From contig NC_088316.1 in the NCBI RefSeq assembly GCF_910592395.1, forward strand, positions 4,652,001 through 4,716,000: a DNA stretch of 64,000 nucleotides, in the 5' to 3' direction. This DNA comes from Lineus longissimus (Eukaryota > Nemertea > Pilidiophora > Heteronemertea > Lineidae). Each line of letters starts with the position of its first letter. Position 1 is the stretch's first letter. Positions 9,775 through 18,493 of the stretch are shown piece after piece. Both the position numbers and the translations under genes were made by a program. The notes below the pieces were generated by a model. That model saw only the letters and a list, made by a program, of their open reading frames with translations. It did not search any database and was not told the origin of the DNA.

Positions 9775-11378
9775 CTCCCCAGGGGGTGCCACAGGAGGTG
9801 CTTCCAAGTAGGAAGACTCCTGGGGTGATCTATCAGGAGCTCCAGCAAGGCTGGGAACCAGGCCTGATTTGGCCAGCAAGGTGCGATGAGAGTTATTCTC
9901 ACCGGATGGCTGGTCAAGATCTTGTTTAGGACTGGTTGGATGAGAGGGAGGGGTGGAAACGCATATGCGTTCAGCCCGACCCAAGAGGCTGTAAGGCTGT
10001 CGACTTCCAGGGCCTCTTCGTCCGGAAGTGGAGAGTAATAGATAGGAAGGCGATTGTTCAGCCTGGTGGCGAACAGATCTACCTTCGGAGATTGCCAAAG
10101 GCGACAAAGGTCGTCTACAATCTCCTGATGGAGTGTCCACTCTGTCTGAACTAGCTTGTTCTGACGGGACAGGGCGTCGGCAAGGATGTTGCGATTGCCC
10201 GGTATGTGTCTGGCACATATCGATACTCCAAGGTCGGCACAAAGATGGTAAAGCTCCCAAGTTAGCTGGCAAAGAATGCCGGACTTTGTGCCTCCCTGTC
10301 TCCTGACATATGCTACTACTGTAGAATTGTCGGAGAACAGGGTTACTCTCCGATTCTTCAGGCGAAGGGAAAGAGCCCTCACGGAAAGAAGGACAGCCTT
10401 CATTTCCAATATATTTATTGGAAGAATGGTCTCCTCCCTTGTCCATAGACCTCTTATGGACATGTCCCCGTTGTTCAGATGTGCTCCCCACCCTAGTAGG
10501 GAAGCATCTGTGAACAGGGACACTTCTGGGGGCGGTGGAGCAAGATCTACACCGCTTTGGAGACGAGTCTCCGACTCCCAGAAGTTCCAGACGTTCTTGA
10601 GTAGGTATTGAGGTATCAATACCAACTTGTCTAATGGGTCCCTGTGGGGTTTCCATAGAGACATTAGAAACATCTGGATGGGACGCATATATAGACGGCC
10701 AAGGGGGATTTGGTCTGCTGCCGAATTCAGAAGTCCCAAAAGGCTCAAGCATCGCCTTGCGGGAGCTTGAGTCCTTCCTCTGAATTCTGCGACGAGATGA
10801 AGAATTTTCTTTATCCTGTCTAGGGGGGACAGCATTTTCCCAATGGCCGTAAGGAACCGAACTCCAACGTAAACGAAGTCTTGGGATGGTATGAATTCTG
10901 ACTTTGTTTCGTTGATAATCCAACCTGCGGAAACTACTTTTTGCTTTAGAACCTGAAGTTGTTGCAGTAGTAGTTCCCGCGATTTGCAACGGAGTAGCCA
11001 ATCGTCTAGGTAGTGATGGAGCTTGAACCCCATCACGTGAAAGGGAGCGACGAAGGCTGTGACTATCATCGTAAAAATTAGGGGTGCCGATGCCAGACCG
11101 AACGGCAGGGCCCTGAATTGATACGTCTTTCCTTCGTAATGGAATCGAAGGAAGTGTTGATAGTCTGGATGGATCGGTACATGTAAGTACGCATCCATTA
11201 AATCCATCGATACCGCCCAATCGTTGGGCTGTATCGCCGTTGCTATAGACCTGGTGGTTTCCATCTTGAAATGAGGAACATTCAAGAAGGTGTTTAACCT
11301 GGAAAGGTCTATGATCAGCCTCCATGTCCCTGCTTTCTTGGGAACCAAGAAAACGTGGCTGTAAAAGCCGGGGAGCAT
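9558..11378 (-). CDS. DIRS reverse transcriptase-RNase H with Dam-like C-terminal module
   Basis: The frame has 606 codons. RT fingers and palm begin at SHVFLVPKKAGTWRLIIDLS; catalytic Asp59 lies in SMDLMDAY and YLDD at residues 123-126. The RNase H acidic set is Asp291 (LFTDAS), Glu325 (ILEMKAV), Asp350 (LFSDNS) and Asp401 (ADALSRQ). Residues about 412-540 (VDLFATRLNNRLPIYYS, AYAFPP, LIAPCWPNQAWF) match the module that DIRS elements share with phage Dam-type adenine methyltransferases. The usual NPP/DPP catalytic motif reads FPP here, so methylation activity is doubtful. The first ATG is internal to RT. The N-terminal RT segment lies one frame away (11315-11728), and the join is broken by an apparent one-base loss in a C run. 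Confidence 0.93.
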   Translation of the reverse strand: MLPGFYSHVFLVPKKAGTWRLIIDLSRLNTFLNVPHFKMETTRSIATAIQPNDWAVSMDLMDAYLHVPIHPDYQHFLRFHYEGKTYQFRALPFGLASAPLIFTMIVTAFVAPFHVMGFKLHHYLDDWLLRCKSRELLLQQLQVLKQKVVSAGWIINETKSEFIPSQDFVYVGVRFLTAIGKMLSPLDRIKKILHLVAEFRGRTQAPARRCLSLLGLLNSAADQIPLGRLYMRPIQMFLMSLWKPHRDPLDKLVLIPQYLLKNVWNFWESETRLQSGVDLAPPPPEVSLFTDASLLGWGAHLNNGDMSIRGLWTREETILPINILEMKAVLLSVRALSLRLKNRRVTLFSDNSTVVAYVRRQGGTKSGILCQLTWELYHLCADLGVSICARHIPGNRNILADALSRQNKLVQTEWTLHQEIVDDLCRLWQSPKVDLFATRLNNRLPIYYSPLPDEEALEVDSLTASWVGLNAYAFPPLPLIQPVLNKILTSHPVRITLIAPCWPNQAWFPALLELLIDHPRSLPTWKHLLWHPLGRCYHQNPGFFKFHAWNLSSCISTREAFRTSLSSACPHLKGGLPLMCIKESGLPSLPGAGRTELIRSLPLYTD

Positions 11379-11728
11379 GGATCTTGAAGGACCTGGATAG
11401 CTTGCTTCTCCAGTAATGTCGCGACCTCTGCTTGGAGGGCAGAGGCCTTGACTGGGTCCTTCGGTGGCTGAACTGGGGTTGGATATATGGTAGTCGGGGG
11501 GGGGGGGGGGCTACGGTTGAAATCTAGTTTCACTCCGTACCTCAACATGTTTGGGACTGGGGACCCCTTTGGGCACCAATCGTCCCAAATGTCTGCAAAT
11601 TTTTGCAGACGGCCCCCGACTACCGGAGTCGGCTCCTTTTTGCGTCCGGGAGGAGAAAGGAGGGGGGAGTCACCTCTTCCGGCCAGCACCCCTTGGGCGA
11701 AAGGAGTGCTTAGTCGGACCGGATCCAC
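11315..11728 (-). CDS. DIRS RT ORF, N-terminal segment (frame-separated)
   Basis: The frame contains LQKFADIWDDWCP, LRYGVKLDF and ALQAEVATLLEKQAIQVLQDP, the stretch that leads into RT in DIRS and related elements. After QDPCS it loses RT similarity, while the frame at 11378 picks it up at PGFYSHVF. A missing base in the CCCC run at about 11375-11380 would explain the break. A homopolymer of 15 G (C on the coding strand) at 11496-11510 encodes prolines within it. The start overlaps the end of gag by about 58 bp. Confidence 0.75.
   Translation of the reverse strand: MDPVRLSTPFAQGVLAGRGDSPLLSPPGRKKEPTPVVGGRLQKFADIWDDWCPKGSPVPNMLRYGVKLDFNRSPPPPPTTIYPTPVQPPKDPVKASALQAEVATLLEKQAIQVLQDPCSPAFTATFSWFPRKQGHGG
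11496..11510. repeat. G15 homopolymer inside the DIRS RT leader
   Basis: Fifteen consecutive G on the plus strand encode a proline run on the minus strand. Sequence on both sides is plausible in the same frame, so the length as given is consistent. Such runs are prone to slippage and sequencing error. Confidence 0.95.
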
Positions 11729-12731
11729 CCTGGTTAGAGGAAGTATTTTTCCTCTTTCCAGTCCGGCGACCCTCCGCTTCCCGTCGGAAGGATCCAGCAG
11801 GAGCAGGCTGACTAGGCGGGGTAGGCCTAGGCAGGACCTGCCTGGCGTACGGGATTGAACCCGATGCCTGCTGGGGCCTCTCTATCTTTCTAGCGTTAGG
11901 TAGAGAGGTCTTGGCCCTCTGTGTCGCAGTGGGGGCATATAATTTGTCCCAATCTTTCTGTGCTTGAGCCGCCTCTTGTACAGAATCTGCGAACAGGAAA
12001 GAACCGTCCATAGGAGCGGTTCTTAAGGCCCCTTCCAGCTGGAGGGATCTGATGACATTGAGAGAGCCCAGTGCGGCGTCTCTACGGAGTAGGACGCTAT
12101 TTGCTGCGGTCTTGGCGGACAGCGCAATAGCGTGCCTAATCGAATGTGACAAGGATGTCACAAGCGATTTTGTGTCATCAGATAGTGACTCATTATCTTT
12201 TAGGGATCTGGCTAGGGCCAGGTTAGTGTGCTCTGCGTAGGAGAGCACCGCTAACGTGTTTTTGGCCAGACCCTCTTGTGCTCTAAGGTCTCGGTAAGCC
12301 GAGGAGGAGGTCACCCTAGGCACGAGTTGGTCCAGCTGTACATCGTCCTTTAATATGGAAGTCGATGCTGCAGCTGGACAGCCGGCCGAGCTGACTCGAT
12401 AATAGTCAGCGCGGTACTGCCTAACGGGAGGAAGTTGTGCCGTGAACAACTTCCCCGGTTTACACCAAGCTTCCGGTCCGACTGCCGGAAGGACAGGGAT
12501 GGAAGTACGTTGGTGGGCGCCTTGTGAGTCTCTGATTGTACGCTCCAAAAGTTCAGAGACTGCTAACACCGACGGGGAGGGAGGAAGGAATTCAAGTGCC
12601 CGAGTGGAGCCTTGAGAAACCTGTGGATTGGGATCCACTTCCTGTCCCCAGAGTGAAAAGGTCGGTGTTGACAAGGCTGGCAGTTCCGGCGGGGTAGGGC
12701 ACAGATCCGGCGGGAGGTACGCTCTGATCAA
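11670..12731 (-). CDS. DIRS Gag, C-terminal part
   Basis: This frame reads through a Gag-like region: an acidic and proline-rich start (LPPDLCPTPPELPAL), a helical central region around SSAYRDLRAQEGLAKNTLAV and LVTSLSHSIRHAIALSAKTA, and a basic Arg/Gly-rich tail ending SFRPRGAGRKR, suited to nucleic-acid binding. There is no zinc knuckle. It should continue the protein begun at 13956, but the two frames overlap (12592-12731) and are offset by one, so a frameshift near 12,725 separates them. Confidence 0.7.
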   Translation of the reverse strand: MIRAYLPPDLCPTPPELPALSTPTFSLWGQEVDPNPQVSQGSTRALEFLPPSPSVLAVSELLERTIRDSQGAHQRTSIPVLPAVGPEAWCKPGKLFTAQLPPVRQYRADYYRVSSAGCPAAASTSILKDDVQLDQLVPRVTSSSAYRDLRAQEGLAKNTLAVLSYAEHTNLALARSLKDNESLSDDTKSLVTSLSHSIRHAIALSAKTAANSVLLRRDAALGSLNVIRSLQLEGALRTAPMDGSFLFADSVQEAAQAQKDWDKLYAPTATQRAKTSLPNARKIERPQQASGSIPYARQVLPRPTPPSQPAPAGSFRREAEGRRTGKRKNTSSNQGGSGPTKHSFRPRGAGRKR

Positions 12732-13956
12732 GGATGAGTGTCCTCATATCCGACAGAATACTGGCCTCCTCTGGTGACAGCTCCTCCTGATTGAGGGAGC
12801 GGTAGCCTGGCTGAGAACTCTCGTTCTCAGAAAATTCCTCTAAAATAGAGGAGTCGGATGGTGGGTATCCGATGGGACCAGGCGCACCAGAGGAACCGGA
12901 ACCCTGCTCCAGATGGCTGAGTCTATCAGAAAGACCTGCTACCATCTGGATGAGCTGGGACAGTTGCTGTCCCGACTCGGGTTCCGGACCCGACGTGCGG
13001 CTTCTCTCAACGACGGGCGGTTGAGGCGAGGGTGAGCGCATAAGCGAACCCTGGAAGCCGCATGTGCGGGCGAATGGGTCTTCCGGAAGCGGAAGTTGCC
13101 CATATTCTGAACCAGAGTTCAGATGTCCTCTCTTCGTAGCTCGTTCCATGGGAACGACGCCTCTGCTACGAGGAGGGGGTGGCACTTCCGGTTGGTTCCA
13201 CCCAAGAGGTTGGCCAACGTAGGAAGGTGCCTGCATTTCCGGTAGGACGAAGTCCGAAACCGGAAATGCCCGTAACTCCTTCGCCGGTATGGAGCTACCG
13301 GAAGCCCTTTTAGTAGGAGGTACGGAGGGCGGAAACGCTGTTACCGAAGACGCATGGCGTTTCGGAGGTGGCGTTATAAGGTCCGGCCCTACTCTACTGT
13401 GTCCGTGAGGACTGGGGTTATTTCGCAGTAAAGACTGAGAAAAACCCCCAGTAGAGTCTTCGGTTACTGAAAAACGGGAACCCGCGTCAGTAACCGGAAC
13501 TGCAATCGGCGGACCGGAAGCAGGGTGCTCCCGCGGGTACAAAGGGCTTGTACTCGGGGGAGCGGACGACAGGGGAACCGGAAGGTTCCCTGAGGTTCGG
13601 GGTATATTAAACCCTTGGAGACTTATTGGATGTAAGTCTCCCTTGGGACCACAGACATTAATAATGTCAGATCCCGCATCCTTCGCAGCCGCGGCCGGAA
13701 CTGGAACTCGGCTGACGGAAGGGGTGGTGGCGGGAGGTTTGCTAGACCTCCGGGTTATATGCCCGGAAACGGAACCGGAAGAGGGTTTAGGCGTCTTCGC
13801 GGCCCGTTTCCCGCCACCAGACGCATTCCTTTGTGGTGAGACAAAGGATGCCGTCGGAGGGGTACGCCATATAAAAAATGGTACCAATGACAATAAAAAC
13901 ACTGGGAACCCCAAGTAGGCCAGAAAGGACGCAATAATTAATGGAAAGGAAAACAT
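12592..13956 (-). CDS. DIRS Gag, N-terminal part
   Basis: This is the first ORF of the element, with ATG at 13956 about 300 bp inside the 5' terminal repeat. It starts with a hydrophobic stretch (LIIASFLAYLGFPVFLLSLV), unusual for a DIRS Gag and possibly a false upstream start. A long Pro/Ser-rich basic linker follows, then LSQLIQMVAGLSDRLSHLEQ, a short amphipathic or coiled-coil helix typical of Gag multimerisation. The true product is expected to shift frame near 12,725 into the frame at 12731. The last ~45 codons of this frame are then spurious. Confidence 0.7.
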   Translation of the reverse strand: MFSFPLIIASFLAYLGFPVFLLSLVPFFIWRTPPTASFVSPQRNASGGGKRAAKTPKPSSGSVSGHITRRSSKPPATTPSVSRVPVPAAAAKDAGSDIINVCGPKGDLHPISLQGFNIPRTSGNLPVPLSSAPPSTSPLYPREHPASGPPIAVPVTDAGSRFSVTEDSTGGFSQSLLRNNPSPHGHSRVGPDLITPPPKRHASSVTAFPPSVPPTKRASGSSIPAKELRAFPVSDFVLPEMQAPSYVGQPLGWNQPEVPPPPRSRGVVPMERATKRGHLNSGSEYGQLPLPEDPFARTCGFQGSLMRSPSPQPPVVERSRTSGPEPESGQQLSQLIQMVAGLSDRLSHLEQGSGSSGAPGPIGYPPSDSSILEEFSENESSQPGYRSLNQEELSPEEASILSDMRTLILDQSVPPAGSVPYPAGTASLVNTDLFTLGTGSGSQSTGFSRLHSGT

Positions 13957-14251
13957 GCCTACTTGAATTAAACACTATTGCAATGGATCTGAGTCTTGTT
14001 CATTACAATAGAGCGGAGAATAGCCTACTTAACTCTACCCTACCAAGATCAAAATAATGGAGCCGGGTCGACTAAGCTAGCTAAGAAAATGTCTATAATT
14101 AAATAGACTGGACAATACTAATGCCAAGATTAGTTTGGCGGTCTACTCCGTAGGTGAATGAACCCAAAAATTGTCTAGACTTGGCTGGTTGAATTTGGTT
14201 TTAAATCGAATTCACGGCAGCTTTGAAAAAACGATGTGCTTCATAGAAGCA

Positions 14252-14446
14252 CAAGAGTAAAGACTGAATATGGCGGCATGAGATCGGCGCGATCTCGCGG
14301 GATCGGTCAGGGCGCCGCCTGGTGGCCGAGCTGTTAACTCAGTTCTCCCTTTAGAAAATTAAAGGGATACTCTTGTGTTTGAGCCCAAATGGAGTAACAT
14401 GCAAAAGTGTTCCATAAGGTAAGGTAAGTTTGAATGACACAAAATG
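14252..14446. repeat. DIRS inverted terminal repeat, right (5' side of element)
   Basis: It is the inverted partner of 7907-8094. It begins at CAAGAGTAAAGACTGAATA, ends GACACAAAATG, and probably holds the promoter for the minus-strand transcript. A 5 bp duplication (AGGTAAGGTA at 14418-14427) distinguishes it from the internal complementary region. Confidence 0.92.
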
Positions 14447-14510
14447 CTGGCATAAATCATTCTATAACTTTCACAGAAATAAGCAGGGAGTTACTGCAAC
14501 TTTTGTGAAA

Positions 14511-15660
14511 TTAAGTAACATAAGGCGCAATGCGGTATTGAACAATCGTTCTGGGGATACCATCAATGTAATAGGTGCGACATAAAAGCATTATCCCTCT
14601 TGAACTGATTGCAAATATTGGATGTGGCCATGCCTGCTTAACACCATGCTTACCAAACAAGCCAAATATTAATTGAAAACCTGGGACTTTTCTAAACTGC
14701 ATTAAATTTCGATCTCCTAGAAGTGTCACCCTTACAAGTGAAAACATGATATATTTTGGTATACTCATATCTGGTGCTGTTAAGATTAGAAAACCTGGGT
14801 TGAAATAATCCCTGGTTGCGTAGAAGCCAAGTTTGGATGCCTTCAAGTTTGGTTTGCTTAACAACTTGTATGAACCATTACATTGATGAAAAATTAATAA
14901 ACCAGTGCAGTAATTGTACATGAAAATATTACCATAAAACAACACAGTATAAGGTGGATGAATATCAATTTGCGGAATTTTTATTGAAGTAATAAAGGAT
15001 GGGTTACTAAAAGAAATCTTGTGATCAGAACTGAATTTAATGTCCAATTGGATTAATTTTTGAAAGTAAGTAGGCAGCATTTTTCCGGGTTGCGCTAAAT
15101 TCATCAGATCTAAAGTCCAAATTATTATACGTTGCGAGTCATTTGACAGGACTGGGTTACATCTTACACCCCTGATAGTAAAGTTTACAGCGACGTGGGA
15201 CAACAGCTTTCCACTATTCATATATAAATCCACTGACAACTGTCTGTTAGATGGACGTACCAAGAAGACAAGTAGGTATTTCTTAAAACATAATACATCC
15301 GTAACAAGATCATTGAGATGAAAAAGCAATTTTAGTGTAGGGTTTGAGCTTGAAGGGTTATATACAATTAGAAAAGATGGAGGGGAATCACAGTAATGTA
15401 CCCTACCTATACTTGAGTGTAAGAGAAAGAGTTCTTGCTCATTACAGAAGATTATCGTCAGCAGCTTGCCTTTAGTAGTTTGGTGAAGTCTAAATTCTCT
15501 TTCCTTCCGGAGTGTGCCAGAGCCATTTTGCCCTGTTATAATGAGAAAACAATGTCTAGAAATCTCACTTCAGAAATGTCTCCTCCGAATGAATGCTTAC
15601 AAAATCTTTCCTGAAAGGGCAGAGGCATGTCGTCATCCTCACTAGATGTGTAACAGTCAA
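14511..15660 (-). CDS. unrecognised coding region, possible beta-propeller protein, one apparent frameshift
   Basis: The minus-strand frame is open from about 15569 to a TAA at 14511 and encodes about 350 residues. It starts near TGQNGSGTLRKEREFRL and ends IVQYRIAPYVT. Repeated strand-turn-like blocks (LLTIIFCNEQELFLLHSS, FLIVYNP, YLLVFLVR, TVLFYGNIFMYNY, TGLLIFHQCNGSY) suggest a beta-propeller. Upstream of about 15545 the coding look moves to another frame (DDDMPLPFQERFCKHSFGG, then EVRFLDIVF), so either a one-base lesion or an unusually short intron (a good acceptor, TTTTCTCATTATAACAG, precedes the block) lies there. No initiator Met is visible, so this is likely a 3' exon. The DIRS element starts 65 bp past the stop. 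I could not name the family; a distant DCAF17-type propeller was considered but is unproven. Confidence 0.5.
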
Positions 15661-16553
15661 AGAGGGCTCACTAAAATGACAAGCCGTGTCAAATCGACAC
15701 CTAAAATTGGGTTCTAAATCAGGAATATGCTTTACAGTAATATAATATCTCGAAAAAATTTTGAGGACGGTGTACACGAGTCCTTTTTCTTAGGCAGTAT
15801 AAATTGAAATCTTATAACATTTCAAGATTTGGTAAATGGTTCTTCATGGTGCAAATAAACTTTGGTAACGATTGCAACATCTTGGGGTAACTTTTCTGAC
15901 CAAAATCTATCAACACAGATTATATACCATCACCAATAAAGTGCTCTGGCCTAAAGGTCTCCTTCGTTCTTCGACAAAGACCTTGGGAGCTGTATTATGT
16001 CGCTATCTTTGCCCGGTAATTAAATCATCAAAGGGAAGCAACTTCTGACAAGAAACCAGGAGGTAATGTACTAAATTGTTTTCAAATCACTTTGTAAGAA
16101 AATATGTTTGTTGGGGCCTACGGTACTGTCTAGTTCTGAAAAGCATCCCAACAATTGTTGTACCTTTTTTACACATGCTCTTAAACTTATTCAAATGACT
16201 GTATAGTATCCAGAGGCAGTTTTCAGGTGTGCACTTCATTTACTTTATCAGATTAGATTTGCAATGATGCAATAATGCCCAATTCAACATGGAGTCAACC
16301 CTGCCACTACAGTCTCCTCAAGATGTTGCGGCACTTTTCAAAGATTAAAAGTTCCACATTTCCAGTTCGAAAATGACATATTATTCAAATTTGTCAAGTG
16401 CCAATTTGACAAATTATTTAGTTGGGCCTCCCTTGTAAGAGTAAACAGTCTTTTATAAGCACCTAGCTGTCACACCTCATTGGATAGCGCTAACAGGTGT
16501 ACAATGGACAGCAACATGTCTTGTTGTCTACTGGCTTTCCTTTTCAGGCAAAG
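15661..16553. other. non-coding stretch
   Basis: I see nothing assignable. A short minus-strand frame at 15565-15777 overlaps the possible 5' part of the preceding gene and is probably a shadow. 16480-16752 plus is a shadow of the broken coding remnant on the other strand. Confidence 0.4.
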
Positions 16554-16914
16554 GTTAGCCGAGGTCCACTCCATCGGATGGAAAGTTGTGTGCATGCACA
16601 AAACTTGGAACAAACGCCTCTATGAAGTCTTTGTTATTTGTTTTCATAGACAGGGATGCTCCTCAACCCATTCTGCAGGCAGCAATACATCTTTGGCTTC
16701 TTCTTTTAAACTGATTTTGAAAGACTTTGAGAGACTGGCCTTAAAATTTTAAGGGACCCCATCAGTCTCAGAAAGGGCTTCCAGCTCGAGCAGAAAGGAA
16801 TTCTCCATGATCTCTGGATCCTCAGTGACTGCCTCTGGGGTGGTAGCCGGTTCTGCCGCGACACCAGAGGGTGGAAAAAGGGGACCTGGCAGCCTTACTC
16901 TTTGTCTTGGCCAT
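16554..16914 (-). pseudogene. broken coding remnant, family unknown
   Basis: From a strong-context ATG at 16914 (GCGGCCATGG) the minus strand reads MAKTKSKAARSPF, changes frame in a C/T homopolymer to an acidic stretch (EAVTEDPEIMENSFLLELEA), meets an in-frame TAA after ETDGVP, and continues in the same frame as SLSKSFKISLKEEAKDVLLP. It shifts again near CATCCCTGTC to KDFIEAFVPSFVHAHNFP and ends at TAA 16554-16556. Codon-like coherence across three segments suggests a decayed intronless ORF, perhaps a retroelement ORF1 or a processed gene copy. I do not recognise it. Confidence 0.35.
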
Positions 16915-17790
16915 GGCCGCAATTTACCTTCCCCCAAATTCCCCTTTGGGCATCTTGCACAGCATTCAAGACTTACTAGAGGATGGTGATAAATGTGCAC
17001 TCACATTCAATTTGACAGACTATCTATACCCATTTTGTCCATCCCGTGACCATTACAACTTCGTCAAAAAAAACCTTTCAGTTCCTTGTGCGTCTGACCT
17101 TTGTTTTGACCAGAGTTTGTCACCTAATTCCAGGTAAATGTCCGATATAGTGCCCGGATATTGTCCTGGGTGACTGTGCAGTCACTGTGGGGTTTTGTCC
17201 ACTAAATATTGGTTGTTCTTCCCTTAGCAGCGCCTCAAGCGGCAGCAAAGACGACTTTAAAAACCAGCCTGCCACCGAACACTTTTTTCTTTTGCACGAT
17301 CAGATGTTCGTTGACGTAATCCTAGTAATCCTAGTAATCCTAGTCCTGCAGTGCCAGCTGCTTTAGGGCTTGTTGATTTTAGACGCTGGCAGACAATATC
17401 CTGTCTCATAGCGGCAAGATGAAATATTTTAGGTGCTGTCGCCTTCAGTCACTAGTGAGAGTTGGAGCTTTAAAGATAACTTTTATTGCTCTGAAGTTAA
17501 CCAAGGCCCATCTTAGATTCCTATTGGCCTTAATAAGTGACTTTGAACTAGGGGAAGAAATTCATGGTCTTAGTTTTAGACATCCAGCAATAATTTGCTC
17601 ATTTGTTTCTTCCAATTCATAAAAAAACATTCTTTTTTAAGATTTCAGCAATATTAATGGAGTGCCGACATCATCTAAATGCCAAGTTAGTTTTGCTAAA
17701 GTTTAGTCTTCATTATACTTACCAGTTAACCTTGAAATCTTTGAAAGATGGAGTAAAAAGTTAAGCGTCCGAAACAGCTTGAGATTAATT
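16915..17790. other. non-coding stretch with a short tandem repeat
   Basis: At 17319-17345 a TAATCCTAG-type 9-mer is repeated three times. Open frames at 16871-17137 and 17419-17622 have no supporting motifs. Confidence 0.4.
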
Positions 17791-17916
17791 CATTGGGTGA
17801 TATGAATAAAGGCTAGCAAATGCTTTTACTTCAATTTTGTACAGAAAGGCCAAGTGTAAATGTACATGGAGTTTTAGATAAAAGCATTTACTACTCTTTA
17901 TTCATATCACCCATTG
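17791..17916. mobile_element. foldback/MITE-like inverted repeat, about 126 bp
   Basis: The left arm 17791-17828 (CATTGGGTGATATGAATAAA... to ...TGCTTTTA) pairs with the right arm 17879-17916 (TAAAAGCATTTACTACTC... to ...ATCACCCATTG), with a few mismatches and a loop of about 50 bp. There is no coding capacity. It lies about 90 bp before the start of segmental-duplication copy B. Confidence 0.7.
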
Positions 17917-17989
17917 TGTATGTCTGCTCAAATGATGAATCTTCACTAAATACAGTGGCCTGATCAGGTTGCTGGCAAACACTCAGTTA

Positions 17990-18493
17990 CTATTGTGCAT
18001 GATTGTATAATGTGGCATTTCCATAGCACAGCCAAATTAATGAGTTTTCAGGTGCGTCCCCCAAACTGGCGACAACTGGTCGTTCAGGGGTCCTTGCCTG
18101 ATTGGTAATCATGCCCACATTCTGACAAATGTGCAATGCTTCACAAGAATCTTGTTCAGTGAACACACTACGTATCACAACTACCTTTTCAATCCAGATG
18201 TACCTGCCTTTCTTTATACCATCCGAGTATTCGTATTTCAATGAATATGTAACACAAATGGTTTGCATGTTGGTTTCTAAGCTAAATCCACCCTGTCTTC
18301 TCATCAAAAACACAGAATTAGAGCAATGCAGTAGAGATCGAGTCGGAAATACCTTCTCCTCAATCATAGAGTTTCGCCACTTTACTTGCTCAAACATTCT
18401 CCAAGAGTCGACCATTCGGGAACAAAGAACGGAATGTATGGCAGTGTGAAGGTAGACACTGTCCATAGTCAAAATTATCAACAGGGAAGCCAT
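17990..18493 (-). CDS. duplicated secreted-like ORF, copy B (167 codons)
   Basis: This is the intact counterpart of 1414-1887. It starts MASLLIILTMDSVYLHTAI (signal-peptide-like), with Cys-containing blocks LLHCSNSVF, QTICVTYS, EALHICQNVG and IWLCYGNATL. A conserved CATAATTTCTTCAG lies immediately 5' of the ATG and looks like a 3' splice site, so this may be a single exon. The reading frame survives about 20 substitutions separating the copies, which hints at past selection, but the stop lies right at the duplication edge, so the natural 3' end may be missing. Function unknown; a weak PAN/apple resemblance lacks one Cys. Confidence 0.45.
   Translation of the reverse strand: MASLLIILTMDSVYLHTAIHSVLCSRMVDSWRMFEQVKWRNSMIEEKVFPTRSLLHCSNSVFLMRRQGGFSLETNMQTICVTYSLKYEYSDGIKKGRYIWIEKVVVIRSVFTEQDSCEALHICQNVGMITNQARTPERPVVASLGDAPENSLIWLCYGNATLYNHAQ

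Larger units (their letters stand above)
7878..14446 (-). mobile_element. DIRS-type tyrosine-recombinase retrotransposon, 6.57 kb, nearly complete
   Basis: Genes read on the minus strand in the order gag, RT-RNase H-Dam-like, tyrosine recombinase. The termini are inverted, not direct, repeats (7907-8094 and 14252-14446), and an internal complementary region lies at 8142-8239 next to the 3' terminus: the DIRS1 layout. Both ends carry AAATG-type edges: the left edge is CAG|AAAATGCCC and the right edge is GACACAAAATG|CTGG. No target-site duplication is seen, as expected for recombinase-mediated insertion. The internal region matches the ends almost perfectly, so insertion appears recent. Two apparent one-base frame breaks (near 12,72x and 11,37x) separate otherwise open gag and RT frames. 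Confidence 0.93.

Noticed and set aside
9775-11325. Upstream half of the long open frame that contains the tyrosine recombinase
   Set aside because: It overlaps RT-RNase H in another frame and has low-complexity shadow composition; only the part from 9774 has recombinase features.
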